Below, piece after piece: positions 25,214 to 34,456 of a stretch of 64,000 nt of DNA. Below the pieces are notes generated by a model, which saw only the letters and a program-made list of their open reading frames with translations, did not search any database and was not told where the DNA came from. Position 1 is the first letter of the stretch. The number at the start of each line of letters is the position of its first letter. The DNA comes from Psychrobacillus glaciei (GTDB taxonomy: Bacteria > Bacillota > Bacilli > Bacillales_A > Planococcaceae): the NCBI RefSeq assembly GCF_008973485.1, contig NZ_CP031223.1, forward strand, positions 496,001 to 560,000, written 5' to 3'. The position numbers were made by a program, and so were the translations under genes.

Positions 25214-26029
25214 TTAGTAGATCATTTGAACAACTAAATCCTTTATTGTTTCTTTTATATCATTTTGGATAGCTTCTTTTTCTAGTAAAAAGTAAGAGGA
25301 TTTCAGGAAATTCTTAAATGCTAGTTGCGCATAATACGGTTGTAGTTCTCCTTTAGAATTTGCACGCTTCTCTGAAAGAGATTGTTTTAGTTGTATTAAC
25401 CAAGTTTTTATGAAATCTTCATTAAGATGATATTTAGTTAGTGTAACAAATGCACGTGCTAACCGTTCTTCTTCATCGTCCTGATAACCATGAGCCAAGG
25501 TGAGAAATCGTGTGATATGTTGCAAAGTCATTAAGGCGTCATCCTCAGATGCAATAGGATGTTTAGCGATGGAATCTAGTAAGTCAGCACCATGTGCAGG
25601 AGCATGAGCCCAACCTTTTTTCTCTACATATCCTCTAAAGTCTGATTCTTTTCCCATATATTCATGTGTTGCATCTATAACTTTACGTACTAAATCTTTA
25701 CTTATTATTTGTTTAGTAGAATCGTATTCTACAATGGCAGCATAAAAAAGTATAGTAAACGATCGAGTAAATACAGAGTCAGTTATCGGCTTATCTATAT
25801 CCAATACTACTGATTTATTCTCTAACAGTTTATTTAGGATATATTCCAGTTGTTGTTGATCCAGATAATTCCCTGTTATTAATGTACAAAAAGCGCTGTA
25901 AATAAGATTGTCCCGCAAGATTGGGTCTGTAGATCCTATGTTATCAATCATTTCATTCAAAACTTCCGATGAAACAGTATTCGAGTCTGCTGAAATGATG
26001 CTTCTTAGAATATTTTCGAGGTTTGCCAT
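25214..26029 (-). CDS. DUF2785 family protein
   Basis: A 271-residue, mostly alpha-helical cytoplasmic protein. The family-defining block FRGYVEKKGWAHAPAHGADL lies in the middle (about residues 142-162), and several helices after it include HITRFLTLAHGYQDDEEERL. Its HEAT-like helical layout suggests a binding scaffold, but no function is established for DUF2785. The ribosome binding site is AAGGAGAA. It is monocistronic and convergent with the esterase-like gene. Confidence 0.85.
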   Translation of the reverse strand: MANLENILRSIISADSNTVSSEVLNEMIDNIGSTDPILRDNLIYSAFCTLITGNYLDQQQLEYILNKLLENKSVVLDIDKPITDSVFTRSFTILFYAAIVEYDSTKQIISKDLVRKVIDATHEYMGKESDFRGYVEKKGWAHAPAHGADLLDSIAKHPIASEDDALMTLQHITRFLTLAHGYQDDEEERLARAFVTLTKYHLNEDFIKTWLIQLKQSLSEKRANSKGELQPYYAQLAFKNFLKSSYFLLEKEAIQNDIKETIKDLVVQMIY

Positions 26030-26197
26030 ATTTTTCTCCTTAAGATTTATTTGTTAATATTAACAATAAATGCAAAATGATGTAAGGTCAAGCGGAAATT
26101 TGAATCTCATTTTGCAGTTTTGTCAAACATAAAAGTATTATTTGATAATTAATCGTTAAACTAATTATATCTAAATTAATAATACGGGAGGTAAAAA

Positions 26198-27685
26198 GTG
26201 AGAAGAATTTGGCGAAAACCTTTAGTAAGTATAATTGCTTTATTTATAGTAATTGGATCAGTATTTTTTCCTGTAACAGTCGATTCTAATGTTGAGGCAG
26301 CAACTTCCTATACGAACTTAAAAAATACGATTAACAATATAATGATGGATAGTAGAATGAGAAATGCTTCGACTAGTGTCACGATTCGAAAGGCATCTAC
26401 TGGAGAAGTGGTGTACCAGTATGAGGCGGATAAAGAAATTACTCCAGCGTCATCACTTAAATTGTTAACTGGCGCTGCAGCACTAGATACACTTGGTGAA
26501 AATTATCGTTTTTCTACAGCTGTTTTAACTGATGGCAAAGTGAGGAATGGAATATTAAATGGTAATTTGTATATACGCGGTCAAGGAGATCCGACTTTAT
26601 TGAAAACACAGTTGAATAGCTTTGCAGATAGTTTAGTGAAGCAAGGAATTAAACAGATTTCTGGGAATTTAGTCGGTGATGACACGTGGTTTGACACTGT
26701 TCGATTGTCAGCAGGTATTTTAGAAGAGGATGAGCCTTACTATTATGCGGCACCGATATCCGCATTAACACTTTCACCAAATGACGATTTTGATGCAGGA
26801 TCTGTTATTGTTGAAGCAAAACCAGCAACTAATGGATACGCTACGAAAGTAACGTTAACTCCCTTAACGAGTGTATTACAAGTAGTGAATAATTCTAAAA
26901 CAGTTCCTAAAGGAAACAAAAGTACGTTGAAGATTACTCGTCAAGTTGGTGCAAACAAGGTAGTTATTACTGGGAATTCTCCAATGGGGTCCTCTGGGGC
27001 AAAAGAATGGATTTCTGTAACGAACCCTACTCTTTATACACTAGATGTCTTTAAAAGATCAATAGTGGAAAAAGGAATAACATTTGCCACTTCATCTAAA
27101 GTACTTCAAGGTAAAACTCCAGAAAGGGCACATACATTATTGTCTAGAAAATCCATGCCTTTGAAAGAATTAATCGTTCCATTTATGAAATTGAGTAATA
27201 ATACACATGCGGAAATGTTAGCTAAGGAGATGGGAAAAGTTACATACGGGGTAGGAAGCTGGGATGCAGGTCTTAAAGTAATGCGTGAATATGGGGATTC
27301 TATAGGATTGGATAGTTCTAAGTGGAACTTTGAAGACGCATCGGGAATGTCTTATTCCAATAAAACTACTTCAGGTCAATTATCACATCTATTGTATGTT
27401 GTCCGCTCTGAGCCCTGGTATAACACATATATGAAAAGCCTTCCAATAGCAGGTGAACCTGAACGATTTATAGGTGGTACACTACGGAATCGATTAAAAA
27501 TGGCACCAGCAAAAGGAAATATTATTGCTAAAACAGGGAGTTTAGAAAATATTAAATCACTTGCCGGTTATGCAAAAACCAAAGATGGAGAAACGCTAAT
27601 TTTTACGATATTGACGGAAAACGCGAAAACGAGCACCATCCCAGTCATCGACCAAATTGCCACCGCGATTACTAATTTCAATTAA
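26198..27685 (+). CDS. D-Ala-D-Ala carboxypeptidase/endopeptidase (PBP4, S13 family)
   Basis: A 495-residue exported penicillin-binding protein that trims or opens peptidoglycan peptides. A signal peptide (1-35) with a likely AxA cleavage near NVEAA precedes the catalytic domain. The three serine-peptidase motifs are intact: SxxK at S85-K88 in TPASSLKLL, SNN at 333-335 and KTG at 445-447. The ~180-residue insert between the first two motifs is the mark of the S13/DacB type. The start is GTG 26198 with GGAGG 6-7 bases upstream. B. subtilis DacC is the likely functional counterpart. It ends at a large palindrome that could act as terminator. Confidence 0.93.
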   Translation: MRRIWRKPLVSIIALFIVIGSVFFPVTVDSNVEAATSYTNLKNTINNIMMDSRMRNASTSVTIRKASTGEVVYQYEADKEITPASSLKLLTGAAALDTLGENYRFSTAVLTDGKVRNGILNGNLYIRGQGDPTLLKTQLNSFADSLVKQGIKQISGNLVGDDTWFDTVRLSAGILEEDEPYYYAAPISALTLSPNDDFDAGSVIVEAKPATNGYATKVTLTPLTSVLQVVNNSKTVPKGNKSTLKITRQVGANKVVITGNSPMGSSGAKEWISVTNPTLYTLDVFKRSIVEKGITFATSSKVLQGKTPERAHTLLSRKSMPLKELIVPFMKLSNNTHAEMLAKEMGKVTYGVGSWDAGLKVMREYGDSIGLDSSKWNFEDASGMSYSNKTTSGQLSHLLYVVRSEPWYNTYMKSLPIAGEPERFIGGTLRNRLKMAPAKGNIIAKTGSLENIKSLAGYAKTKDGETLIFTILTENAKTSTIPVIDQIATAITNFN

Positions 27686-27687
27686 CG

Positions 27688-27732
27688 TTACAAAATTGTT
27701 ACAGGTGCCTGGCACCCGTAACAATTTTGTAA
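27688..27732. repeat. GTGCCTGGCAC palindromic repeat, full copy
   Basis: TTACAAAATTGTTAC (27688-27702) pairs perfectly with 27718-27732 around GGTGCCTGGCACC. It lies 3 bases after the PBP4 stop and is followed by TTTTT, so it may double as a terminator. Confidence 0.8.
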
Positions 27733-27808
27733 TGTTTTTAGCTTGTTAGGGATAGTTTATGTATTTGCATTCATGTACTATACTTGAGTAAGTAGTGAGG
27801 TGAGCGTG

Positions 27809-28384
27809 ATGGCAAGGGAAAGAAAGTTTACAGACGAGGAATTATTCAATGCCACTAAAGCAATGATTATTAATGAAGGGTATGAATCTTTCTCATTCAG
27901 TCGATTGGCTGCTATTCTAAACGTATCGAGAGGTAGCATATATAAATATTACGAAAATAAAGATGAATTAATTTCTGAGTTTTTAATGTACGAGATGAAT
28001 CGTTTCCTAACTGAAATGAATGCACTCAATAAAAAAGGTGATTTCCAAACTCAATTTGATTTATTGATTGATTTTATTTTCCAACATAATAATATTCATC
28101 AAGTATTGGAGATAATAAATCAAATTCCTTCCAACGCGACAAAAAGAGTAGAAGGAAATAAAGTAAAATTAGGTGAATACCATGTGGATATGTATCAGCA
28201 ATTCCAAGGTTTAATTGATTTGGGTAGAAAAGAAAAAAAGATTAAAAGTCATTTACCTACAGCAGTAATATTAGGAATGGTATTTCAAACAATTGCTATA
28301 CCAAACCATTTCGGGATCTCTCAAGATGAATGGATAGCTTCAATAAAAGAAATTTTATGTCATGGAATGTTCCAGATAGAGTAA
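27809..28384 (+). CDS. TetR/AcrR family regulator
   Basis: A 191-residue one-component repressor. The N-terminal helix-turn-helix (residues 5-50) includes TKAMIINEGYESFSFSRLAA and VSRGSIYKYYENKDELI; the C-terminal ligand domain is all helical. I start at ATG 27809, 8 bases after GTGAGG, rather than the upstream GTG. It is followed by an MMPL transporter gene on the same strand, with a promoter and a perfect palindrome in between. It therefore probably represses the pump until a toxic ligand binds, as in other TetR-MMPL pairs. Confidence 0.9.
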   Translation: MARERKFTDEELFNATKAMIINEGYESFSFSRLAAILNVSRGSIYKYYENKDELISEFLMYEMNRFLTEMNALNKKGDFQTQFDLLIDFIFQHNNIHQVLEIINQIPSNATKRVEGNKVKLGEYHVDMYQQFQGLIDLGRKEKKIKSHLPTAVILGMVFQTIAIPNHFGISQDEWIASIKEILCHGMFQIE

Positions 28385-28438
28385 TTGACATAACTGTCAC
28401 TTTTGAACATAATATAAGAGACAGTTATGTTTTTTTTG
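28385..28438 (+). promoter_or_regulatory. Promoter of the MMPL gene overlapping a tetR terminator
   Basis: TTGACA (28385-28390), a 17-base spacer and CATAAT (28408-28413) form a good SigA promoter. The same bases supply the left arm of a hairpin, ACATAACTGTC (28388-28398) with GACAGTTATGT (28420-28430) plus T8, which would end tetR transcription. Confidence 0.65.
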
Positions 28439-28442
28439 TTCA

Positions 28443-28462
28443 AAGTGACACAAGTGTCACTT
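28443..28462. promoter_or_regulatory. Perfect palindromic operator before the MMPL gene
   Basis: AAGTGACACAAGTGTCACTT is a perfect 20-base palindrome located just downstream of the promoter and 26 bases before the MMPL start. A half site (ACTGTCACTT) lies in the promoter spacer. This is the likely TetR binding site. Confidence 0.7.
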
Positions 28463-28488
28463 ATAAAGAATTTTAAGGAGAGTGAATT

Positions 28489-30582
28489 ATGCAGAAGATT
28501 ATTCGATATGTAACAGATTTTGTAACTTCCAAAAAAGGAATGTGGATTACACTAGGGGTATGGGTAGCCATTACTATGTTGTTAGCTGTGTTTGCACCTA
28601 GCGCAAGTGAGTACAAGGTATCAGGCGTCGCTTCTTTACCAGAAGATGCCCAATCCGTCATTGCACAACAGAAGATAGATGACCACTTTAAAGATGCAGA
28701 AAGTATACCAGGTATTCTAGTTCTTCAATCAGACAACGGAGAAATAAATACAGAAATCCTTGGTGAGGCTTTAGATAAAGTGAGTGCAGCTAATATTCAT
28801 GGGTTAAAAGAGTTGATACCTTTTAGTAGTCTTCCACCGCAAGCTCTTGCTGGCTTTTTCTCAGAAGATAAAGAGACAGCGGTGATTCCATTAAGCTTTG
28901 AACCTTCCTTAGATACAAAAGATTTAGAAGCAGGTATTGAAAAGGTAAAAACAATTGTCCAAGATCAAACAAAAATGACTGTTTATATGACAGGTCCAGC
29001 AGGAATTGCTGTAGATACGTTAAATTTATTCTCAAGAGCAGATATTGTATTGCTACTATCTACAGTTGGAATTGTTTTGATTTTATTAATCGTAATTTAC
29101 CGTTCTCCGCTACTAGCATTAATTCCGTTGATAGCAACTGCATTTGTGTATGAAGTAGTTAACCAAATTCTAGGTCTGTTTGGAAAAGGTGGATTAGAAT
29201 TAGCGACTCAGGCTACATCCATTATGTCTATCTTATTATTTGCTGCAACGATAGATTATTCGTTATTCGTTTTTTCTCGATACCGAGAGGAACTGAAGAA
29301 CTATGAAAGTAAATTTGATGCAATGAAGTGGGCGATGCGTGAAACCGGAATCCCTGTATTTTACGCAGGCGGAACCGTACTTGCAGCGATGCTCGTTCTG
29401 TTTTTTTCAGAGTTTGGTGATTATCGAAACTTTGCTCCAATATTCGGTACGACTATGTTTGTTATTATGATTGCATCGATAACGTTAGTACCTGCATTGT
29501 TTACACTTTTTGGCAGAAAATCATTTTGGCCAAAAGTTCCGAAATTTGGAGATACAGAAATAAAAACAAGTACGCTGTGGAGTAAAATTGGTAAATTTGT
29601 TGTCAATAAACCGATTGTTGCAGCATTATCGATATTAGCCATTCTAGTAATATCTGCTTTCAATATGTTCAATATGAAATATGAATTTGATACAATCAAA
29701 TCTTTTCCAAGTGACATGCCTTCACGAGTAGGATATGAAGTCATTGAAGCGAAGTTTGAAAAAGGTGATCTAGCTCCAACGACGGTTCTATTTGAATCTA
29801 CAAATGAAATAACACCAGAGGTACAAGAGAGTTTACAGAAACAGCTTTCTAAACAAACTTTAGTAAGTGAAGTTCGCCCAGCTGGAATTTCAGAAGACGG
29901 TTATGCGATTCAATACCAATTAACTTTCGAAGAAAATCCTTATTCGGTTGAATCCATGGATGCATTAGAGAATATGGTTGAGAACGAAAAAAACATGTTG
30001 CAATCAAGTAATATAAATGGAGAACTTTACTTTGCAGGTGAAACAGCGACGAAAGTGGATGATCGCTCAGTTAATGATCGTGATTTAATCGTTATCGTGT
30101 TGTTAGAAACAATATTAATTTTTATTATGCTTATTTTCTTAACGAAGTCATTTAAAATGCCAGTATACATGATGGGAACAATTTTACTATCTTTCTTAGC
30201 GGCAGTTGGACTTGGCATGTTCTTAACTAATTTATTTTTTGACATCGATACGATAAGTAACCGAGTTCCACTGTATTCATTTGTTTTCTTAGTAGCACTT
30301 GGAATTGATTATAATATTATCTTAATTTCTAGATTTTTAGAGGAGCGTAAAAAGCACACTGTAAAAGAAGCGGTTCAAATTGCGGTTGCTAATACCGGTG
30401 GGGTTATTTCGTCAGCAGGTATTTTACTTGCAGCAACCTTTGCAGTCCTCATGACGCAACCAATCCAATTACTATTTGTGTTTGGATTCATAGTAGCAGT
30501 AGGGATTATCCTAGACACATTCTTAATTCGAGGAATACTACTACCTTCTTTAATCGTCCTATTTGAAAAAGATAAAAAGTAA
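28489..30582 (+). CDS. MMPL/RND-type transporter
   Basis: A 697-residue membrane transporter of the MMPL (RND superfamily) type, like Bacillus YdfJ/YdgH. It has twelve membrane segments as two repeats of 1+5: an N-terminal segment (about 20-38), a large outside loop to about 180, five segments (180-365), then a segment near 380, a second loop and five more segments (545-690). The family motifs IDYSLFVFSRYREEL and GIDYNIILISRFLEERK occur at equivalent positions and carry the proton-relay Asp-Tyr pair. It probably exports lipids or hydrophobic toxicants. The upstream tetR and palindrome suggest inducible expression. SD AAGGAG. Confidence 0.92.
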   Translation: MQKIIRYVTDFVTSKKGMWITLGVWVAITMLLAVFAPSASEYKVSGVASLPEDAQSVIAQQKIDDHFKDAESIPGILVLQSDNGEINTEILGEALDKVSAANIHGLKELIPFSSLPPQALAGFFSEDKETAVIPLSFEPSLDTKDLEAGIEKVKTIVQDQTKMTVYMTGPAGIAVDTLNLFSRADIVLLLSTVGIVLILLIVIYRSPLLALIPLIATAFVYEVVNQILGLFGKGGLELATQATSIMSILLFAATIDYSLFVFSRYREELKNYESKFDAMKWAMRETGIPVFYAGGTVLAAMLVLFFSEFGDYRNFAPIFGTTMFVIMIASITLVPALFTLFGRKSFWPKVPKFGDTEIKTSTLWSKIGKFVVNKPIVAALSILAILVISAFNMFNMKYEFDTIKSFPSDMPSRVGYEVIEAKFEKGDLAPTTVLFESTNEITPEVQESLQKQLSKQTLVSEVRPAGISEDGYAIQYQLTFEENPYSVESMDALENMVENEKNMLQSSNINGELYFAGETATKVDDRSVNDRDLIVIVLLETILIFIMLIFLTKSFKMPVYMMGTILLSFLAAVGLGMFLTNLFFDIDTISNRVPLYSFVFLVALGIDYNIILISRFLEERKKHTVKEAVQIAVANTGGVISSAGILLAATFAVLMTQPIQLLFVFGFIVAVGIILDTFLIRGILLPSLIVLFEKDKK

Positions 30583-30630
30583 AAAATAGCGTGGTACCAG
30601 GGTAAAAACCCGGTACCATGCTATTTTTTA
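30583..30630 (+). terminator. Terminator of the MMPL gene
   Basis: AAAAATAGCGTGGTACC pairs with GGTACCATGCTATTTTT (one G-T pair) around AGGGTAAAAACCC, which itself pairs, giving a long stem with a T run. Confidence 0.85.
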
Positions 30631-30633
30631 CAG

Positions 30634-30672
30634 AAGTATTACGGGTGCTAGGCACCTGTAATACTTTTGTAA
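30634..30672. repeat. GTGCCTGGCAC palindromic repeat, variant copy
   Basis: AAGTATTAC pairs with GTAATACTT around GGGTGCTAGGCACCT, followed by TTGTAAC. The centre is TGCTAGGCAC instead of TGCCTGGCAC. Confidence 0.7.
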
Positions 30673-30722
30673 CTTATTTTAGGTGTAACGCTAAAGTTAA
30701 AAAGTATTTTATTTTGATAACT

Positions 30723-30749
30723 CAAAAAATATATTATATATGCCGATAA
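30723..30749 (+). promoter_or_regulatory. SigD-type (motility) promoter of the chemoreceptor
   Basis: CAAA, 15 bases, GCCGATAA. This fits the flagellar consensus TAAA-N15-GCCGATAT closely and lies about 60 bases before the chemoreceptor start. Confidence 0.75.
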
Positions 30750-30810
30750 TAACTTGTAGATATATTTTGGTGAGTTATTTGGGGATTTTTGAGAGGGAAG
30801 GGTTAATATA

Positions 30811-32547
30811 ATGAGGAGAAAATCTTTAAGCACAAAAATGGCTCTAATGCTTATTACTGTCATGTTGTGTTTGTTTGTAGCAGTTTCTGCGTTGTTTACC
30901 TATAGTACGCTCAAAACGGTAGAAGACTCTATTAGAAGTCAAGCGGTAACAACTGCGGATTATTTGGCTAGTAGAGTGGACGGAGATAAATACAAAAAAA
31001 TTCTGGAAGAACCCGTGGAAAGTGATACATATTGGGAGTTAAGAGATAAGTTTGTCAATGCATTGGATAGCACGGGCGTACTTTATTTGTATACGCTAAA
31101 AGCCGATACAAAATCGGTTGAAATAATGATAGATGGTTTTCCAAAAGGTGCAGAAGGTGCCGCAACCATTGGACAAAAAACAACAGTCACAACATTTGAA
31201 GATGTAAGCTCCGTGTTACAGGGGAATTCTGTAAGTACCAAAGTTATTAATGATCCGGAGTTTGGCAGATACTTATCTGCATTTTCACCAATTAGAGACA
31301 GTAAAGGTGATGTTGTTGGGATCTTGGCAGTTGATATCGCCGCAGAAAATGTAGTAGGAATTCAGAACAATCTTCTTAAAACCACTATTCCTCTTGTTGC
31401 GATAATATTTCTTGTGATTATTCTTGTTCTTACAACCATATTTTATATATACACAAAACGAACGTTGGCGCCTCTTACTGTTGTAAGCGAAGCCTTGGGT
31501 GACTTTGCAGAAGGAAAATGGACTGTAGCGTCCCAAAAAGTGGAAGGAATAAAGTTCCGATCAGAAAATGAAATTTCCGCTTTAGCAAAATTATTTATGG
31601 CTTCTCACGAGCAATTGAGCGCAGTAATGAATGAGATGACTAGTCACTCTACTCAGGTATTACGTTCATCAAAGCAGCTTTTTGAGACAATTGAAATGAC
31701 AACGGATAATAATAGTTCGATTAATAAAAGTATGGTTGAATTGGCGGCAGGAAGTGCAAAATCATTACAGCATAGCGAAGATTCAGTCACTGCACTAGAA
31801 CAGATGTCAATAGGCATACAAAGAATTGCTGATTCAGGGAATAAGATGTCGAATACTTCAAATGACGTTACTATTTTTATAAGTAAGGGTCATGAAGAAT
31901 CTAAGCGAGTTGTTAAACAGATTACAGATGTTCAAGAAATGGTTCACCAAACAGTCGAGAAAGTGGAAGAACTGAGTGGACAATCTAAACAAATTCAAGA
32001 AATAACAAGTGTGATGACAAATATTGCTGAACAAACTAATTTACTTGCGCTAAATGCTGCAATTGAAGCAGCACGTGCAGGTGAATCTGGAAAAGGGTTT
32101 GCAGTAGTAGCAGACGAGGTAAGAAGATTAGCAGAGCAATCAAAGCAATCAGCTGAAGAAATAAGAGCGCTGATTGATAATTTCGAACAAGTCACGAATG
32201 ACGTTAGCGATGTGATGGTTGCAACATCCACAAAAGTTACAGAGGGTACTGAAGCGGTTCAAAAGATTGGTGAAATGTTGGAACAGGTGGTAGGTACGAT
32301 CAGTCAAATAAACTTAGAGATTCAAGATACCTCGGCGATTACAGAAGAAATGTCAGCAGGCTCAGAAGAAATACTTGCCGCATTTGAAAACATTAAAGGT
32401 TTTGCAAGTGATGCTGCTAAACAAACAGTAGAAGTTGCAAGCTCGACAGAAGAACAGACAAATGCAATGGGTTCATTGGAAAAAATGAGTGATGAACTTC
32501 AAAAAGTTGCATATTCATTAAGTGAATTGATTGATAAATTTGAGTAA
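30811..32547 (+). CDS. Methyl-accepting chemotaxis protein
   Basis: A 578-residue chemoreceptor. Two membrane segments (about 10-33 and 185-210) flank an extracellular sensor of about 150 residues with the Cache-like pattern ADYLASRVDGDKYKKIL..LYLYTLKADTKSVEIMIDG. A HAMP domain follows (210-265), then the methylation and signalling coiled coil with an intact tip ([37 protein letters not shown]). A SigD-type promoter places it in the motility regulon. The ligand is unknown. SD AGGG/GAGG-like, monocistronic, with a terminator. It is a different subtype from the receptor at the left edge, which has no obvious close similarity outside the signalling domain. Confidence 0.95.
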   Translation: MRRKSLSTKMALMLITVMLCLFVAVSALFTYSTLKTVEDSIRSQAVTTADYLASRVDGDKYKKILEEPVESDTYWELRDKFVNALDSTGVLYLYTLKADTKSVEIMIDGFPKGAEGAATIGQKTTVTTFEDVSSVLQGNSVSTKVINDPEFGRYLSAFSPIRDSKGDVVGILAVDIAAENVVGIQNNLLKTTIPLVAIIFLVIILVLTTIFYIYTKRTLAPLTVVSEALGDFAEGKWTVASQKVEGIKFRSENEISALAKLFMASHEQLSAVMNEMTSHSTQVLRSSKQLFETIEMTTDNNSSINKSMVELAAGSAKSLQHSEDSVTALEQMSIGIQRIADSGNKMSNTSNDVTIFISKGHEESKRVVKQITDVQEMVHQTVEKVEELSGQSKQIQEITSVMTNIAEQTNLLALNAAIEAARAGESGKGFAVVADEVRRLAEQSKQSAEEIRALIDNFEQVTNDVSDVMVATSTKVTEGTEAVQKIGEMLEQVVGTISQINLEIQDTSAITEEMSAGSEEILAAFENIKGFASDAAKQTVEVASSTEEQTNAMGSLEKMSDELQKVAYSLSELIDKFE

Positions 32548-32565
32548 TATTGAATGAAAGAAGGA

Positions 32566-32600
32566 AGAGCAAGCCAAAAAAATGGTTTGCTCTTCTTTAG
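32566..32600 (+). terminator. Terminator of the chemoreceptor
   Basis: AGAGCAAGCC pairs with GGTTTGCTCT (one G-T pair) around A7-T, followed by TCTTT. Confidence 0.75.
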
Positions 32601-32770
32601 GTTTAGGTATTGAGTAAAAGCTTCATTTTTATCTAAATGGTCTGAGTTAATATAGAATTGAATTCATGTTTGTTTTGAAGTTAAGGGGAATGCTAGTAAC
32701 TGTGTTAACTCGTATAAGCAAAAGGAATTTTATTAATCGATTTTGGGCAGAATTCATAAAGAATGGATGG

Positions 32771-33499
32771 TTAATGCTTGACACTCATGCTGTTTATTTC
32801 TATAAGCTCCGATATTGTTACAAACTTATACCCTTGTTTTTTGAGTTCTGGTAATATTTCTTCAAGTGCCTTCACAGTCTGAGAACGATCTCCTCCTGCA
32901 TCATGAAATAACACAATATCACCTGGGTGAGCGCCAGATAATACTTTTTTTACAATTTTATTGACTCCTGGGGTTTTCCAGTCTTCCGTATCTTGATGCC
33001 ACGACCACATGATTACTTTGTATCCATTTTCAATAGCGGTATTAATGATACGATCATTGTAACTTCCTCCTACAGGACGATAAAACAATGGATAAGTACC
33101 GGTTATATCGTGGATAATTTCATTCGTTTTTTTTAGTTCTTCTTTAAGCTTGTCTGGTGTGATTTTTAAAGGATGTGAATACGTATGATTCGCTATTTCA
33201 TGGCCTTCCTTGCCTATTTGAAGAATAAGATCTGGAAAAGACTCTGCTCGTTCACCAATAACGAAAAACGTCGCTTTAGCATCGTATTCTGCAAGCAAGT
33301 CTAATATCTGTGGAGTGTAAGTGGTATGAGGACCGTCATCAAACGTAAGTGCAATAACTTTTTCCTCGGTTTTAATTCCCCATAGAACATATCCTTTTTT
33401 TTCATAATAAGGTCGTCCTCTATCCATAGCTGAAGTAGCATATGCTATACAAAAAAATAAAACAAGTAATACTCCGATTTTAACTCCCAAAGATTTCAT
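32771..33499 (-). CDS. Polysaccharide deacetylase (NodB domain), membrane anchored
   Basis: A 242-residue carbohydrate esterase family 4 enzyme, removing N-acetyl groups from peptidoglycan or a related polymer outside the cell. An N-terminal membrane anchor or signal (5-22) is followed by the NodB domain. Motif 1 is LTFDDGPHT (catalytic Asp pair), motif 2 is HTYSHP (metal-binding His residues), motif 3 is YRPVGGSYND and motif 4 is VMWSWHQDTEDW; the last is LFHDAGGDR. All catalytic positions are present. It is similar in size to Bacillus PdaA/YxkH-type enzymes. It is monocistronic, with SD AGGAGG. Role in spores or vegetative wall not determined. Confidence 0.92.
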   Translation of the reverse strand: MKSLGVKIGVLLVLFFCIAYATSAMDRGRPYYEKKGYVLWGIKTEEKVIALTFDDGPHTTYTPQILDLLAEYDAKATFFVIGERAESFPDLILQIGKEGHEIANHTYSHPLKITPDKLKEELKKTNEIIHDITGTYPLFYRPVGGSYNDRIINTAIENGYKVIMWSWHQDTEDWKTPGVNKIVKKVLSGAHPGDIVLFHDAGGDRSQTVKALEEILPELKKQGYKFVTISELIEINSMSVKH

Positions 33500-33720
33500 G
33501 AATAATTCCTCCTAGCATTGCTATATTGGGGGAAGTTTTTAATATGCTTTCATCGTTGAAATTATTGTTCACCGATGTACAATGAATTATACTGAACTAA
33601 CTTGGAATAAATAATTATTAACAATAGTCTCATCATTGGAATGGTGTAATTTTTCTTAGATTTTTAGATTCTTTCCGGATTTAAAACTAAGAGACCAGAT
33701 TTATCGTTCGATTAAAAAAA
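33500..33720. other. Intergenic stretch without recognised feature
   Basis: AT-rich DNA between the deacetylase start and the terminator at 33723. I see no coding frame with a ribosome binding site and no repeat. Confidence 0.4.
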
Positions 33721-33722
33721 GT

Positions 33723-33772
33723 AAAAAACGCTTGGTAGCAGGGGAAACCCAAACTACCAAACGTTTTTTTTT
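33723..33772 (-). terminator. Terminator of the cotJ operon
   Basis: AAAAAACGCTTGGTAG pairs with CTACCAAACGTTTTTT (one G-T pair). The loop AGGGGAAACCC pairs internally. On the minus strand it is followed by a T run, about 100 bases after cotJC. Confidence 0.8.
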
Positions 33773-33787
33773 TATGGAATTATGGTT

Positions 33788-33834
33788 GTTACAAAAATGT
33801 TACTGGTGCCTGGCACCAGTAACATATTTGTAAC
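33788..33834. repeat. GTGCCTGGCAC palindromic repeat, longest copy
   Basis: Arms of 23 bases with one mismatch, running from GTTAC at 33788 to GTAAC at 33834 around a single T. The inner part GTTACTGGTGCC / GGCACCAGTAAC is perfect. Confidence 0.85.
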
Positions 33835-33871
33835 ATTGGTGAATTTCGTGTTGGAAAGGTTGTGGGTTTGG

Positions 33872-34441
33872 TTAGAAGATTTTTTTGCGGTCTCTTTCGT
33901 CTTTTAAGAGTTCTACAGCTTCTCTGAATCGTAGGGAGTGGATATTTTCTCTTTCTCTTAAAAATCTTAATGCATCATTTATACCAGGGTCATCTGAGAT
34001 GTCGATTAACCATTGATAGGTTGCACGTGCTTTTTCTTCAGCCGCTATATCCTCGTACAGATCTGCAATGGGATCTCCTTTTGACTGAATATACGTGGAG
34101 GTAAAGGGAACACCGCCAGCATTTTCGTAGAAGAGGGAATGTCCATGATTGACAAAATGTGCCCCAAGCCCTGCTTGTTCTAATTGTTCTGGTGAAGCAT
34201 CTTTTGTTAACTTATAAATCATTGTTGCTAGCATTTCTAGGTGAGAAAACTCTTCCGTGGATATATCTGTCAGAAGGCCAACTACTTTATCAGGGACTGT
34301 ATAACGTTGATTCATATACCTTAAAGCAGCAGCTAGTTCCCCGTCTGCACCACCATATTGCTCCATAATGTATTTTGCTAGCATTGGATTACAAGTGGTG
34401 ACTTCTACAGGGTATAACAGTTTTTTTTCATAAACCCACAT
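33872..34441 (-). CDS. cotJC: Spore coat protein CotJC (manganese-catalase family)
   Basis: A 189-residue protein of the Mn-catalase fold in the inner spore coat. The ferritin-like four-helix bundle is complete, with the Glu/His metal ligands in GELAAALRYM, STEEFSHLEM and EEKARATYQW..RENIHSLRF. It starts MWVYEKKLLYPVEV and ends at about the length of B. subtilis CotJC. It is the last gene of cotJABC. In B. subtilis the operon is made in the mother cell under SigE and helps assemble the coat; catalase-like activity is reported for homologues but cannot be judged here. Confidence 0.96.
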   Translation of the reverse strand: MWVYEKKLLYPVEVTTCNPMLAKYIMEQYGGADGELAAALRYMNQRYTVPDKVVGLLTDISTEEFSHLEMLATMIYKLTKDASPEQLEQAGLGAHFVNHGHSLFYENAGGVPFTSTYIQSKGDPIADLYEDIAAEEKARATYQWLIDISDDPGINDALRFLRERENIHSLRFREAVELLKDERDRKKIF

Positions 34442-34456
34442 TGCGTTTCTCCTTTC

